64,000 nt of DNA from Fusibacter sp963666805 (GTDB lineage Bacteria > Bacillota > Clostridia > Peptostreptococcales > Acidaminobacteraceae): positions 1 to 64,000 of the forward strand of contig CAXXWR010000007.1 of the NCBI GenBank assembly GCA_963666805.2. The letters are read 5' to 3'. A model generated the notes under the pieces. It ran no database searches, was not told the origin of the DNA, and saw nothing but the letters and a program-made list of their open reading frames with translations. This document shows, piece after piece, positions 51,714-61,238 of the stretch. A program made the translations under genes and the position numbers. The first letter of the stretch is position 1. Every line of letters starts with the position of its first letter.

Positions 51714-53156
51714 TTATACTATTTGATATTTTTTGATTTTATATTGTAAATTTTGTCTTGATAAATTTAAGGCATGAGATGCTTTGGTGATATTGTTATC
51801 ATACTGATAGAGTGTCTTAACAATTATCTTTCTTTCAATGGCTTCTAAATAAAGATTCAAATCATCTATTTCGAGTTCATCAACTTGGTATTTGTTTTTT
51901 TCCAGAAGTACTTCTGCCACATGAGAAGGCATATGCTCTTTGGTAATAACGTGTTCGTCGGTCACCAAATTCATAGCTGATTCTATAAAATTTTTAAGTT
52001 CCCTAATATTACCTTCCCACTCATACATTTTAAAAGCCTGCATCAAATCTTCCGATAACATCCAAACATCTTTTCCAAGGCGTTGATTATAGTCTCTTAA
52101 AAAATAGTCCACTAATAATGGAATATCCTCGACGCGCTCATTAAGGCTCGGAATTTTGATAAAAATAACATTAATGCGGTAATAAAAATCTTTTCTCAAG
52201 AGCCCCTTTTCGATTAAATGAGCAGGTGATTCATTTGTCGCTGAAATAATTCTGACGTTAATCGGAATATCTTTACTGCCACCAATTCTTCTCACATAGG
52301 ATTCCTGTAATACCCTAAGCAGTTTCGCTTGTAATCCCAAACTCATACTATTTATTTCATCTAAAAATAAGGTTCCTCCACTGGCTTGTTCAAATAGACC
52401 TGGTCGAGATATTGCCCCTGTAAAAGAACCTTTTTCAGTTCCAAAGAGAATTCCTTCAAGTAAATTTTCTGGAATGGCGGCACAGTTTTGGGCAATAAAA
52501 GGCTGCTTGGACCGTTCGCTAGCATAATGAATACTCTGAGCAAACATTTCTTTTCCCGTTCCCGTCTCACCAAAAATCAACACACTTGAAAGAGATTTGG
52601 CTGCTTTCTGGGCCAAATTAATGGCTTGAACATAAAGGGGATTTCGCCCTATAAGTTCATCGAAGTGGTAGGACTTAATTGCTTTAGGCTGAGGCTTGGG
52701 TGCAATCAATTGCTGTTGCAATTCAATAATTTGCTCAGACATATTAGAAACCGTTGTTAAATTTCTAGACACTTCAACAGCACCAATCAGTTTTTCACCG
52801 TCAAAAATAGGCAATGTCGTATTTATCGTAGTAATCTCTTTCCCCTTCAAATTAACATAATGCTGTTCTCTATTCTCAATCTTCTCTTTCGTTTCCAAGA
52901 CTGTCAATAGGGTACTATTTTCTCTAGTCCAGTCTGGGAAAATATCTAGCAAGTGTTTATTCATAACTTGTTTGGTTTTTAAGCCTTCAATTTCTGACAT
53001 AGCCTTATTATAAACGCGTGTCATCCCGTCTAAATCAACAATATGAATCCCTTCTTCAAGGTCATTCATAATCAGCTGACTAGATTTTATTAATAAGTTT
53101 TCAACACTACTTTTGTCCTGTTGGTCTTTAATAGATTGTTGATTCGTTTTTTTCAT
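51714..53156 (-). CDS. Sigma-54-dependent transcriptional activator with PAS domain
   Basis: The 480-residue protein has an N-terminal PAS domain (about 30-140: GIHIVDLDGMTRVYNKAMSE), a central AAA+ domain with Walker A GETGTGKEMFAQ, the sigma-54 contact loop GSFTGA, Walker B GTLFLDEINS, and a C-terminal Fis-type helix-turn-helix (ITKASHALNLSRQNLQYK). It resembles RocR-type activators of amino-acid catabolism. It lies between two sigma-54-type promoters and is a good candidate regulator of both. Confidence 0.93.
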   Translation of the reverse strand: MKKTNQQSIKDQQDKSSVENLLIKSSQLIMNDLEEGIHIVDLDGMTRVYNKAMSEIEGLKTKQVMNKHLLDIFPDWTRENSTLLTVLETKEKIENREQHYVNLKGKEITTINTTLPIFDGEKLIGAVEVSRNLTTVSNMSEQIIELQQQLIAPKPQPKAIKSYHFDELIGRNPLYVQAINLAQKAAKSLSSVLIFGETGTGKEMFAQSIHYASERSKQPFIAQNCAAIPENLLEGILFGTEKGSFTGAISRPGLFEQASGGTLFLDEINSMSLGLQAKLLRVLQESYVRRIGGSKDIPINVRIISATNESPAHLIEKGLLRKDFYYRINVIFIKIPSLNERVEDIPLLVDYFLRDYNQRLGKDVWMLSEDLMQAFKMYEWEGNIRELKNFIESAMNLVTDEHVITKEHMPSHVAEVLLEKNKYQVDELEIDDLNLYLEAIERKIIVKTLYQYDNNITKASHALNLSRQNLQYKIKKYQIV

Positions 53157-53220
53157 ACATCCCCCATGTATTTTTTCATTCTCCTTATTTTATCATTAAT
53201 TGATTATAATATAAAACAAG

Positions 53221-53250
53221 AAAACACACTCAATGGGGAAGTGTGTTTTT
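53221..53250 (-). terminator. Terminator after the CGGC-motif gene
   Basis: Stem AAAACACACT/AGTGTGTTTT between the activator start and the CGGC-protein stop. T-rich on both sides. Confidence 0.65.
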
Positions 53251-53311
53251 AACAAATCAATCTATTCTTAAGCTATTTTATTAGGGGAATTTTATTCTTT
53301 TTTATAATAGG

Positions 53312-53599
53312 TTAATCAAATGATGTCATCTTTGATAATGCTTTCTCCAAATCTAATAGTTGCTTAGTGGTCTTTTCTAAATGATCTTCATTAACAAGGC
53401 ATATAAAGCTACACTTGTAGGACTTAATATCAGCACAAGCACATTTGCAGCCACAAAGACAAAGTAAAACATCATCCTGTTCAGTGAGTGATGCCACATG
53501 AAACGTTTGCCAGTACAATTTTTCCTTAAGTTTCTCTAAAAATAATCGTCTGTCGTATCTTGGATTACACCCACCACAAAATTTGATACCTATCTTCAT
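53312..53599 (-). CDS. Small cysteine-rich CGGC-motif protein
   Basis: The 95-residue protein starts MKIGIKFCGGCNPRYDRRLF and has a cysteine cluster VLLCLCGCKCACADIKSYKC. The Cys count suggests metal or Fe-S binding or redox work. I do not recognise an exact function. It overlaps the Nfu gene by 4 bases (ATGA), so the two are translationally coupled, and is last in the abfD-like operon. Confidence 0.75.
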   Translation of the reverse strand: MKIGIKFCGGCNPRYDRRLFLEKLKEKLYWQTFHVASLTEQDDVLLCLCGCKCACADIKSYKCSFICLVNEDHLEKTTKQLLDLEKALSKMTSFD

Positions 53600-53886
53600 A
53601 AACCTTTATGCTCTTTTCGACTTAAAAGTTCCTTAGCAAATGCAATGAGTTCTGGATTAATATCATGAATAATGGTCACTTTTTTAACCTCTGAAAAAGC
53701 TTCCCTTAGCTGGTCCTCAATGAAATCTTTTGTACTTAAATCTGATTGAGGACAGCCACTACAGGCACCATATAATTTGATTTTAACAATGCCATCCTCA
53801 ATTGCTACAACTTCTAGATCGCCATTGTGCTGTTTTAAATAAGGTCTTATATTGTCTTTTACAAATTGTTCAATTGATGCTCTCAT
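53596..53886 (-). CDS. NifU C-terminal (Nfu-like) Fe-S carrier
   Basis: The 96-residue protein begins SIEQFVKDNIRPYLKQHNGD in the Nfu manner and has the CSGCPQSDLS motif that binds a shared [4Fe-4S] cluster. It is about 48 bases downstream of the 4-hydroxybutyryl-CoA dehydratase-like gene, which itself needs a [4Fe-4S] cluster, so a dedicated delivery role is plausible. Confidence 0.9.
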   Translation of the reverse strand: MRASIEQFVKDNIRPYLKQHNGDLEVVAIEDGIVKIKLYGACSGCPQSDLSTKDFIEDQLREAFSEVKKVTIIHDINPELIAFAKELLSRKEHKGL

Positions 53887-53934
53887 GCTATACTCCTATC
53901 TTGTTTTCTATTTCGACTGCATTATACTTACTAA

Positions 53935-55386
53935 TCAATCTAATTTAGCGATTGCTTTAGCTAATTCTTTTTTATGGTCGAGGTTACCTTGCCTCCAAAT
54001 CATCACACGTTGTGCCTGTGGAGAACCTGCACCGTGTAAAGATTCTGTTCTATAGCCAACTGCCGCCGTACCTAGACATAAGTTTTCGATGAGTCTTAAA
54101 ATTTTCATCCGATCAAGTGTTGGCACATTCGCTTTACCCTTAAAGTATTTTTTACAAACCTCTCCGATTTCAGGTGATTCAAAATCTTTTTGAGAAGGCA
54201 TAGTCACCATTAAGCCACCTGCTAAATCTTCTGCAAGACGTGTGATTTCATAAGGGAATCTTGTCACGTTTTGTTTACAGACATTTGCAAGTAGTAAATC
54301 AATCTGATAGTTACCTGCTTCTGTTGGATAGCCTTCTGCTGAACATGCAATCCCACAGCAATAAAGGGTTTCATTAAGGTGCATCATTTCAATCAATTTG
54401 TCTTTAATATGAGACGCTTTAGGCACACCGTTCATTTCTGTTGCAAGCGCTGCTGCTCCAATTAATACATCACCTACGCCTACTTTACAACCACCATAGC
54501 TCTGTCTATGGTATCCTGCAAAACGTTCAACTAACATCCCTGCAAATTCTACTTCACCATTTAAAAAGATACGATTATTCGGTACAAATACATCATCAAA
54601 GACAACCAAGGCTTCTTGACCACCAAATTCACTATTGCCTAAATCCATTGAAGCATTTTCTTCAAGTTTTCTCGTATCACATGATTGACGACCATAAATC
54701 ATGAATAGCCCTTCCGCATCTGTAGGAATTGCAAATGATACTGCATAATCTTTATCATCTGGACCCATTGCAATAGTAGGCATAATAAGGTGCTCATGAG
54801 AATTGATTGAGCCCGTTTGATGGGCTTTTGCGCCTCTTACAACAATGCCGTCAGGTCTTCTTTCCACAACATGTACAAATAAATCAGGATCTTCTTGTTG
54901 ACTTGGTGATAAACTTCTATCACCCTTTGGATCTGTCATTGCACCATCTACAGTCCAGTCTTTTTCTTGCACCATTTTTAAATAGTCTACGAAATGCTCA
55001 TGGTAATGTGTACCATGGCATTTATCAATTTCAAATGTCGTACTGTAAACTGCATTAAAAGCATCCATTCCAACACATCTTTGGAAGCATGCACCTGTTT
55101 TTTGCCCCAAAAGTCTTTGCATTTTAACTTTTTTGACCAAATCATCTGTACTTTGATGAACATGGCAAAAACGATTGACCTTTTCGCCTGTAAGATTTGA
55201 AGTTGCCGTCATCAAATCTTCATATTCTGGGTGTTGTGCTAATTCATAGGTCATTGCTACTGAATTGATAGAAGGCCTAATAATAGGGTGATCTACAATA
55301 TTATCTACTCTTTCACCAAAGACATATACTTTTGTTTTTAATTGTCTTAAACTTTCAATATACTCCTCTTTTGTCATAAGTGCCAT
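53935..55386 (-). CDS. 4-hydroxybutyryl-CoA dehydratase-type flavo-Fe-S enzyme
   Basis: HpaB-fold protein of 483 residues. The [4Fe-4S] ligands of 4-hydroxybutyryl-CoA dehydratase (AbfD) are present at Cys100 and Cys104 (GACFQRC) and His293 and Cys300 (YHRQSYGGC), offset by one from AbfD (Cys99, Cys103, His292, Cys299). This separates it from plain HpaB monooxygenases. AbfD dehydrates 4-hydroxybutyryl-CoA to crotonyl-CoA by a ketyl radical and is oxygen-sensitive. The natural substrate here could be a relative. It has AAAGGAGG and a sigma-54-type promoter. Confidence 0.85.
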   Translation of the reverse strand: MALMTKEEYIESLRQLKTKVYVFGERVDNIVDHPIIRPSINSVAMTYELAQHPEYEDLMTATSNLTGEKVNRFCHVHQSTDDLVKKVKMQRLLGQKTGACFQRCVGMDAFNAVYSTTFEIDKCHGTHYHEHFVDYLKMVQEKDWTVDGAMTDPKGDRSLSPSQQEDPDLFVHVVERRPDGIVVRGAKAHQTGSINSHEHLIMPTIAMGPDDKDYAVSFAIPTDAEGLFMIYGRQSCDTRKLEENASMDLGNSEFGGQEALVVFDDVFVPNNRIFLNGEVEFAGMLVERFAGYHRQSYGGCKVGVGDVLIGAAALATEMNGVPKASHIKDKLIEMMHLNETLYCCGIACSAEGYPTEAGNYQIDLLLANVCKQNVTRFPYEITRLAEDLAGGLMVTMPSQKDFESPEIGEVCKKYFKGKANVPTLDRMKILRLIENLCLGTAAVGYRTESLHGAGSPQAQRVMIWRQGNLDHKKELAKAIAKLD

Positions 55387-55439
55387 TTCAAAAATCCTCC
55401 TTTACACTCCCTCATGTTTTTGAGTTCATCATTAATAAT

Positions 55440-55455
55440 TGCAAAGGTCATGCCA
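55440..55455 (-). promoter_or_regulatory. Sigma-54 (-24/-12) promoter of the AbfD-like operon
   Basis: Minus strand TGGCATGACCTTTGCA, with GG-N10-GC spacing, is nearly the same as the ord promoter. It lies 54 bases before the coding start. Confidence 0.85.
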
Positions 55456-55595
55456 AAAAAAAAATAGAACCTCTATTTCTCAATCATTTATTGATGAAAG
55501 ACTTGCACTCACTTAAGAAAGAACCCCTTAAAATATTATCAAGAGGTTCTTTTTAGGTGTCTACTCAGATATTCTATTACTATACATTCTACTTC

Positions 55596-55696
55596 AATTT
55601 TGCAACATCAAATCAAAATAAATATCCTCAACACATTGGAATGGAAAAGATAAGACTCTGTTGTTGCAAAATTGCAATTGTTGTACTTTTGCAACA
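55596..55696. promoter_or_regulatory. Repeated TGTTGCAAAA/TTTTGCAACA elements, candidate activator sites
   Basis: TTTTGCAAC at 55598-55606, TGTTGCAAAA at 55662-55671 and TTTTGCAACA at 55687-55696 (10-bp inverted pair). They lie about 140-240 bases upstream of the sigma-54 promoter, a normal enhancer distance. The region from 55387 to 55875 holds no believable gene. Confidence 0.6.
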
Positions 55697-55722
55697 CATT
55701 CTCTCCTGTTTTAAAACGCAAG

Positions 55723-55752
55723 AAAACATCCCCATGGGGTGAGGATGTTCTC
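55723..55752 (-). terminator. Probable terminator after the RseC-like gene
   Basis: Stem AACATCC...GGATGTT with inner CCC/GGG and T-rich minus-strand tail, about 120 bases after the gene ending at 55876. Confidence 0.55.
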
Positions 55753-55875
55753 TTTCAACAAATCAATATATCCTTAACTATGTCCGTCCATATGAGGTTT
55801 GACATAAGCAACATAATAGACGTCTATAGGATCAGGTATTAAATATTTTGCCTTTAGTCTTTAACCCTTTATCGC

Positions 55876-56346
55876 TTACTCATGCGTTAAGTTTATTTGT
55901 AAGGGTTCAAAACGGCTTTCATTATGTGTCACTATATGCGTTACATGCGCAGTGTATTTATCACTTTCAAGAAACTTTTTATCATTGACTTTAATGATTA
56001 AAAAGGTAATTGCCATGAGTCCAATCCCCAAAATAGCTGATGACACTTCTGGGTTGCCAAATGACAAGGCACTAAAGAGTGGATCTCCTACTAAAAAACC
56101 AATAAAAAGTGCAGCCAATGGAATCATATACATAATAAATGCCGCACCCAGTACACCATCAGTAGCCATTGTTACTTCAACAGTATCACCTACTGATGCA
56201 CCAGCATCGTTTTTAGCCACCATTTTGATGTCTTTTTGATCGTCACCAAGATGACAAGCACCGCAGCTCCCACAAGCTGTATGTCTTAATAATTTTATTT
56301 TAGAGTATTGACCGTCAATTTCAATGACAATGCCAGTTCGATCCAT
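55876..56346 (-). CDS. RseC/MucC-like membrane protein
   Basis: The 156-residue protein has an N-terminal beta domain with the cysteine motif ACGSCGACHLGD and two transmembrane helices (about 66-87 and 100-120), matching the SoxR-reducing system/RseC family. In Clostridia an RseC-like protein is often associated with Rnf-type electron transport or redox sensing; no rnf genes are in view here. It is followed upstream by aspS. Confidence 0.88.
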   Translation of the reverse strand: MDRTGIVIEIDGQYSKIKLLRHTACGSCGACHLGDDQKDIKMVAKNDAGASVGDTVEVTMATDGVLGAAFIMYMIPLAALFIGFLVGDPLFSALSFGNPEVSSAILGIGLMAITFLIIKVNDKKFLESDKYTAHVTHIVTHNESRFEPLQINLTHE

Positions 56347-56434
56347 ACGATCGCCTCCTTCTTTATAAGCGGGTCATTATTTAAAATCTATTATAGTCCT
56401 ATTCATGATATTCGTCAATGAGAGCACTTCTCAC

Positions 56435-58228
56435 TTATTTTTCTTCTTTTTTGTAAGGCACTGTTTCCAAATAAAGTTCGCCTAACTGTTTATCATCAGC
56501 CATGCCCGGTGCATCTGTTAAGAGGCATTTAGCATCTTGTGTTTTAGGAAAGGCAATAACGTCCCTAATGTTTTCAGTTCCTACAATTAACATCACTATA
56601 CGGTCAAGACCATATGCAATCCCACCATGAGGTGGTGCACCATATTTAAAGGCATCAATAAAGAATCCAAATTTTTCTTCTGCTTCTTCTTGACTAAATC
56701 CTAAGGCTTTAAACATTTTCTCTTGAACGCTTGAATCGTGAATTCTAATCGATCCCCCACCAATTTCATAACCATTCAAGACAATATCATAAGCTTTAGC
56801 CAAACAAGCTCCTGGATCAGTTGCTAATTTGTCAACATCTTGGTCTTTAGGTGCTGTAAATGGATGATGTTTTGCCATGTAGCGGCCTTCTTCTTCATCA
56901 TATTCAAACACTGGGAAATCAGTAACCCATAAAAATTTATAGTCATCTTTATCCAATAAGTCCAGCTTACGCGCAGCATGTTGTCTTAAAGCACCTAAAG
57001 CATCAAAGACTACTTGGTTTTTATCAGCGACAAATAAAAGTAAATCGTTATCTGCACCATCCATCGTTTGAATCATTTGATTTAATTCATCTTCTGTTAA
57101 GAACTTAGCGATTGGAGAAGATACCGCTCCATCAGTCATTTTAATCCAAGCCAACCCTTTAGCGCCATATGTTTTCACAAATTCGCCTAATTTATCAATT
57201 TCTTTTCTTGAAAATTGGTTAGCATAGCCTTTAAGATTGATCCCTCTTACAGAACCACCACCAGCGATTGCACCGCTAAAAACTTTAAATTCTGCGTCTT
57301 TTACAGCCTGACTCACATCAACCAATTCAAAACCAAAACGAATATCGGGTTTATCTGAGCCAAAACGTTCCATCGCTTCTTGATAAGGCATTCTTAAAAG
57401 AGGTAATTGGATTTCAATGCCTTTAACTTCTTTAAAGATTTTATAAAGTAATTTTTCGTTGAGGTTCATTACATCGTCTTCATCAACAAAAGACATCTCA
57501 ACATCTATTTGAGTAAATTCTGGTTGTCTATCTGCTCTTAAATCTTCATCTCTAAAACATTTAGTAATCTGATAGTAACGATCAAAACCCGATACCATCA
57601 ATAATTGTTTAAACAACTGTGGCGATTGAGGTAATGCATAAAAATGATTTGGATTCACACGGCTTGGTACAAGATAATCTCTTGCGCCTTCTGGTGTTGG
57701 TTTGGTCAACATAGGGGTCTCAATATCTACAAAACCATTTTCATTAAAAAATGAACGTGCCGCTGAAGCAATTTGATGTCTCACTTTAAAGTAATTTTGC
57801 ATTTTAGGTTTTCTAAGATCTAAATATCTATATTTTAAGCGCAATCTTTCATTGGCTTCATCGTTATCATCAATATGAATCGGAGGTACTTCTGCTTCAC
57901 ATAAAATCTTAATTTGGTCAGCAAAAATCTCAATTTGTCCTGTTGGCAATTGGTCGTTCACAGATTGTCTTTTTGCCACTTTACCAGTGATGGCAATCAC
58001 ATATTCCCCTCTTACCTTACTGGCTTTATCAAAAGCTTCTTGTGAGATTTCAGTATCAAATACAATTTGACAAATCCCTTCTCTGTCTCTTAAATCGACA
58101 AAAATTAGGCCACCTAAATTTCTTCTTTTTTGTACCCATCCCATAAGTGTCACAGACTGACCAATATGAGATTCTCTAAGTTCACCACAATAATGTGTTC
58201 TTTTTAGTCCGTTTAATGCTTCTCCCAT
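56435..58228 (-). CDS. aspS: Aspartyl-tRNA synthetase
   Basis: Class IIb synthetase, 597 residues. It has an N-terminal OB-fold (GWVQKRRNLGGLIFVDLRDREG), motif 2 with CFRDEDLRADRQPEFTQID, the GAD insertion typical of bacterial AspRS, and motif 3 GLDRIVMLI. Whether it is discriminating cannot be decided here. GGAGG precedes the ATG. It lies 18 bases after hisS, the standard hisS-aspS pair. Confidence 0.97.
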   Translation of the reverse strand: MGEALNGLKRTHYCGELRESHIGQSVTLMGWVQKRRNLGGLIFVDLRDREGICQIVFDTEISQEAFDKASKVRGEYVIAITGKVAKRQSVNDQLPTGQIEIFADQIKILCEAEVPPIHIDDNDEANERLRLKYRYLDLRKPKMQNYFKVRHQIASAARSFFNENGFVDIETPMLTKPTPEGARDYLVPSRVNPNHFYALPQSPQLFKQLLMVSGFDRYYQITKCFRDEDLRADRQPEFTQIDVEMSFVDEDDVMNLNEKLLYKIFKEVKGIEIQLPLLRMPYQEAMERFGSDKPDIRFGFELVDVSQAVKDAEFKVFSGAIAGGGSVRGINLKGYANQFSRKEIDKLGEFVKTYGAKGLAWIKMTDGAVSSPIAKFLTEDELNQMIQTMDGADNDLLLFVADKNQVVFDALGALRQHAARKLDLLDKDDYKFLWVTDFPVFEYDEEEGRYMAKHHPFTAPKDQDVDKLATDPGACLAKAYDIVLNGYEIGGGSIRIHDSSVQEKMFKALGFSQEEAEEKFGFFIDAFKYGAPPHGGIAYGLDRIVMLIVGTENIRDVIAFPKTQDAKCLLTDAPGMADDKQLGELYLETVPYKKEEK

Positions 58229-58246
58229 TACATCCTCCGATAAATT

Positions 58247-59563
58247 TTATTTAATAAATGCTTTCATTGCCTCAATATCATCAAGTGCAATTGTAAGCTG
58301 CTCACCGTCACTCATGCGCTTAAGATTGATAGAGGCTGTTTCAATCTCTTCTTCACCTAAAATTGCCACATAAGGAACGCCTATTTTATTGGTATATTTA
58401 AACTGTGCCTTCATCGAGCGGTCAAGGTGGTCAAGTTCTACTTTTAAACCTTCTTTTCTCAACTTTAAAGCAACCGATAAAGATTGGGCTTTAGCCTTTT
58501 CACCTAACACAATAATAAACACATCTAAAGGATTTGGATTTTCAATCTCTATCCCAGCACCTTCTAGTGTCAAAAGCAAACGTTCAATGCCAAGTCCAAA
58601 TCCAATGCCAGGTGTTGACGGTCCACCGATTTCTTCAACGAGTCCATCATAACGACCTCCACCGCACACGGTTGATTGTGCCCCAATATCTTCTGAAATA
58701 AACTCAAAAGCTGTTTTAGAATAGTAATCAAGTCCTCTTACAATCCCTGCATCAACGGTATAATCAATTTCAGATGCCGTTAACATCGTCTTAACGGATT
58801 CAAAGTGGTCGTGACATTCATCGCAAAGATAATCCAACATTCTTGGTGGTTCTACTAAGACTTCTTGACACGACGGGTTCTTGCAATCCAACACTCGCAT
58901 TGGATTTTTTTCATAACGCTCATTACACGTTTCACAGAGGTGATCCAATTTAGGTTTCAAATAGTCTTTAAGTGCTTGATTGTACACAGGACGACACTTG
59001 GGGCAACCAATGCTATTAATATGCAATTTGATATTTTCAAGTCCCAAGCGTTTTAAAAAAGTATCTGCAAGTGCGATTACTTCTGCATCCACCGATGGAT
59101 TGGTTGTACCAAAAGTCTCTATCCCAAACTGATGAAAAGCTCTCATTCTACCCGCTTGAGGTCTCTCATGTCTAAAACAAGGCGTTACATAATAATATTT
59201 ATGAAGATTTCCAACACCATATAATTTATTTTCAACATAAGCTCTTACAACAGGAGCAGTTCCTTCAGGCTTAAGTGTAAAACCATCTTTATCAAGGTAT
59301 TTTTGAAATCGATGACTATCAAAATGTTCATCTGTTATTTCTCTCACTTTAACACTTGGAATCACGTTAAACATTTCTTTTTGAACAATATCAGTCGTTT
59401 CACCGACCCCTCTTTTAAACAATTTCGTATATTCAAAAGCTGGCGTTCTTATTTCTTCAAAACCAAACTCCGCACAAATTGTTCTAAAAACATTTTCCAC
59501 ATGATGCCACTTATACACCTCACTTGGTAAAATATCATTGGTTCCTCTTGGTTTAGAAATCAT
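58247..59563 (-). CDS. hisS: Histidyl-tRNA synthetase
   Basis: Class IIa synthetase, 438 residues. It starts ISKPRGTNDILPSEVYKW and has motif 2 CFRHERPQAGRMRAFHQFG and the His-binding GGGRYDGL. The middle has a cysteine-rich insertion (GCPKCRPVY, CETC, CDECH), a zinc-binding-like variant known in some Clostridia and Bacilli. AAGGAGGC precedes the ATG. No T-box is seen in the upstream 127 bases. Confidence 0.96.
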   Translation of the reverse strand: MISKPRGTNDILPSEVYKWHHVENVFRTICAEFGFEEIRTPAFEYTKLFKRGVGETTDIVQKEMFNVIPSVKVREITDEHFDSHRFQKYLDKDGFTLKPEGTAPVVRAYVENKLYGVGNLHKYYYVTPCFRHERPQAGRMRAFHQFGIETFGTTNPSVDAEVIALADTFLKRLGLENIKLHINSIGCPKCRPVYNQALKDYLKPKLDHLCETCNERYEKNPMRVLDCKNPSCQEVLVEPPRMLDYLCDECHDHFESVKTMLTASEIDYTVDAGIVRGLDYYSKTAFEFISEDIGAQSTVCGGGRYDGLVEEIGGPSTPGIGFGLGIERLLLTLEGAGIEIENPNPLDVFIIVLGEKAKAQSLSVALKLRKEGLKVELDHLDRSMKAQFKYTNKIGVPYVAILGEEEIETASINLKRMSDGEQLTIALDDIEAMKAFIK

Positions 59564-59690
59564 TGTAACGCCTCCTTTCTCTTATTTCATTTCTCTTATA
59601 TATCATTGTATACGGTATACCCGTAACATTTCAAAAAAACAGACTTTCCTGTCATTTACCTAAAAATTATATAAAACTAGGCCTCATAAG

Positions 59691-61235
59691 TCAATATTTA
59701 ACCCGTTTCCGCTGTAAAACTTCATCAAAACGGTTTAAATAATCCTCAATCCCTTTAAAATTAGCGACTCTCTCAAAACGGTTTTCTTGGGGAACACACA
59801 ATTTAGAAACTGCGCCTGCACCGCAAGCAACAATCGTATGTCTCTCCTCCATAATTCTCATATTATAAAGACTGCTATGACCCTTTAAGGCATAACCTAC
59901 ATTTTCAAGTTGCCCAATCATATGCTTTTGACGGTACATATAATAAGGGGTCAAACGAGCTTGTCTCAACATCATTTGTGATAGATGCACCATATCTTCT
60001 ACAATATTGGCCTTTTGGAGCTCAACTTCTTCAAGATGATCATTTAGTCTTGAAGCACGCTTAATTGCTAGTGTATGGACAGTAACATTTTCAGGTTCTA
60101 AATCAATCACAGTCTGAAGCGTATGTTCAGCATCTTCAAGTGCTTCTCCAGGGAGTCCCATGATAAGATCCATATTAATCGTCTTAAAACCTATGGTCTT
60201 CGCCATTATCATAACGTCTTTAATCGCTTCAACACGGTGTGAACGTCCGATTACTTCTAAAGTATGATTATTCATGGATTGTGGATTAATACATATCCGA
60301 TCTACCCCATATTTTTTCATCGTTTGCAACTTTTGACGTGTGATGGTATCGGGTCTCCCTGCTTCTACTGTGAATTCCTTCACTTGTTTTAAATCCACTT
60401 GAGTACTAATTAAATGAAGTAAATCTTCAAGTTGTACTTCACTTAAAACAGTAGGTGTCCCTCCACCTATATAGACGCAGTCAATCCGTTTACCCTGCTT
60501 TTTAATTTCTTCAACAGTCACTGTAATTTCCTGTTTTAATTTTTCAACATATTCAGGAATCAGTTTGCCCTTCATAGCAACCGGATTAGAGGGAAAAGAA
60601 CAGTAGAGGCATCGGGTAGGACAAAACGGAATACAAATATAGAGCGAAATCAAATTTTCATCCACGGGTATTAAGTGCGGTCTTTCTCTATAGGCTATCT
60701 CCATCAATAAATCTATTTTTTCCAGTTCAATCAAATCTTCATCATGAAGAAACTGGCGAATCTCCTGCTCTGTCATCCCTTTGTCTAGACACTCATGGAC
60801 AATTTTTACTGGCCTAATCCCTGTTAAAATGCCCCACTTGCTCATAGGCGTAAAAAAAGGACTCAATCCTTTATATAGCCGTCTTTTAAGCCCCTTTTTA
60901 TCAGGTTTATCTTGCACCAATAGAGGTAAATTGAAATGAAAATCAAAAACGATTTGATCTTGAGCCCCCCCTAGATGATATCCTACACCCTTTATGCCTT
61001 CATCATTTGATAAAACCACTATTTCAAGGGCTTCTTTATCCTCAAAAGAGATATCAGCATTCAAGTTTTGCTCTTGCATATGCGCCATCATATCAAGCTC
61101 TTGATATCTATTTGCTATCCAATCTATGTCTTTAATAGACAAAGTAAATTGCGATTTTAATACAAAAATCGCAATAAGGTTTTCAATATCATATATTAAC
61201 TTGTCATCATTGGTATATAATCGTATTTTATTCAT
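59691..61235 (-). CDS. hemZ: Coproporphyrinogen III dehydrogenase HemZ-like radical SAM protein
   Basis: The 514-residue protein has an N-terminal variable domain (about 1-180) and a radical SAM barrel with ICIPFCPTRCLYCSF (CxxxCxxC cluster motif) and VYIGGGTPTVLS. The overall layout matches HemZ of Bacillus and Clostridia. Oxygen-independent decarboxylase activity is family knowledge and not proven; some HemN relatives have other roles. It follows the MBL-fold gene by 3 bases. Confidence 0.92.
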   Translation of the reverse strand: MNKIRLYTNDDKLIYDIENLIAIFVLKSQFTLSIKDIDWIANRYQELDMMAHMQEQNLNADISFEDKEALEIVVLSNDEGIKGVGYHLGGAQDQIVFDFHFNLPLLVQDKPDKKGLKRRLYKGLSPFFTPMSKWGILTGIRPVKIVHECLDKGMTEQEIRQFLHDEDLIELEKIDLLMEIAYRERPHLIPVDENLISLYICIPFCPTRCLYCSFPSNPVAMKGKLIPEYVEKLKQEITVTVEEIKKQGKRIDCVYIGGGTPTVLSEVQLEDLLHLISTQVDLKQVKEFTVEAGRPDTITRQKLQTMKKYGVDRICINPQSMNNHTLEVIGRSHRVEAIKDVMIMAKTIGFKTINMDLIMGLPGEALEDAEHTLQTVIDLEPENVTVHTLAIKRASRLNDHLEEVELQKANIVEDMVHLSQMMLRQARLTPYYMYRQKHMIGQLENVGYALKGHSSLYNMRIMEERHTIVACGAGAVSKLCVPQENRFERVANFKGIEDYLNRFDEVLQRKRVKY

Positions 61236-61238
61236 GAC

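Noticed and set aside
55557..55742. Plus-strand frame of 61 codons upstream of the AbfD-like gene
   Set aside because: It has no ribosome site, an odd composition, and overlaps the candidate activator sites and a terminator.
59564..59690. Possible T-box before hisS
   Set aside because: No AGGGTGGTACCGCG-like motif or T-run hairpin is present in this 127-base gap.
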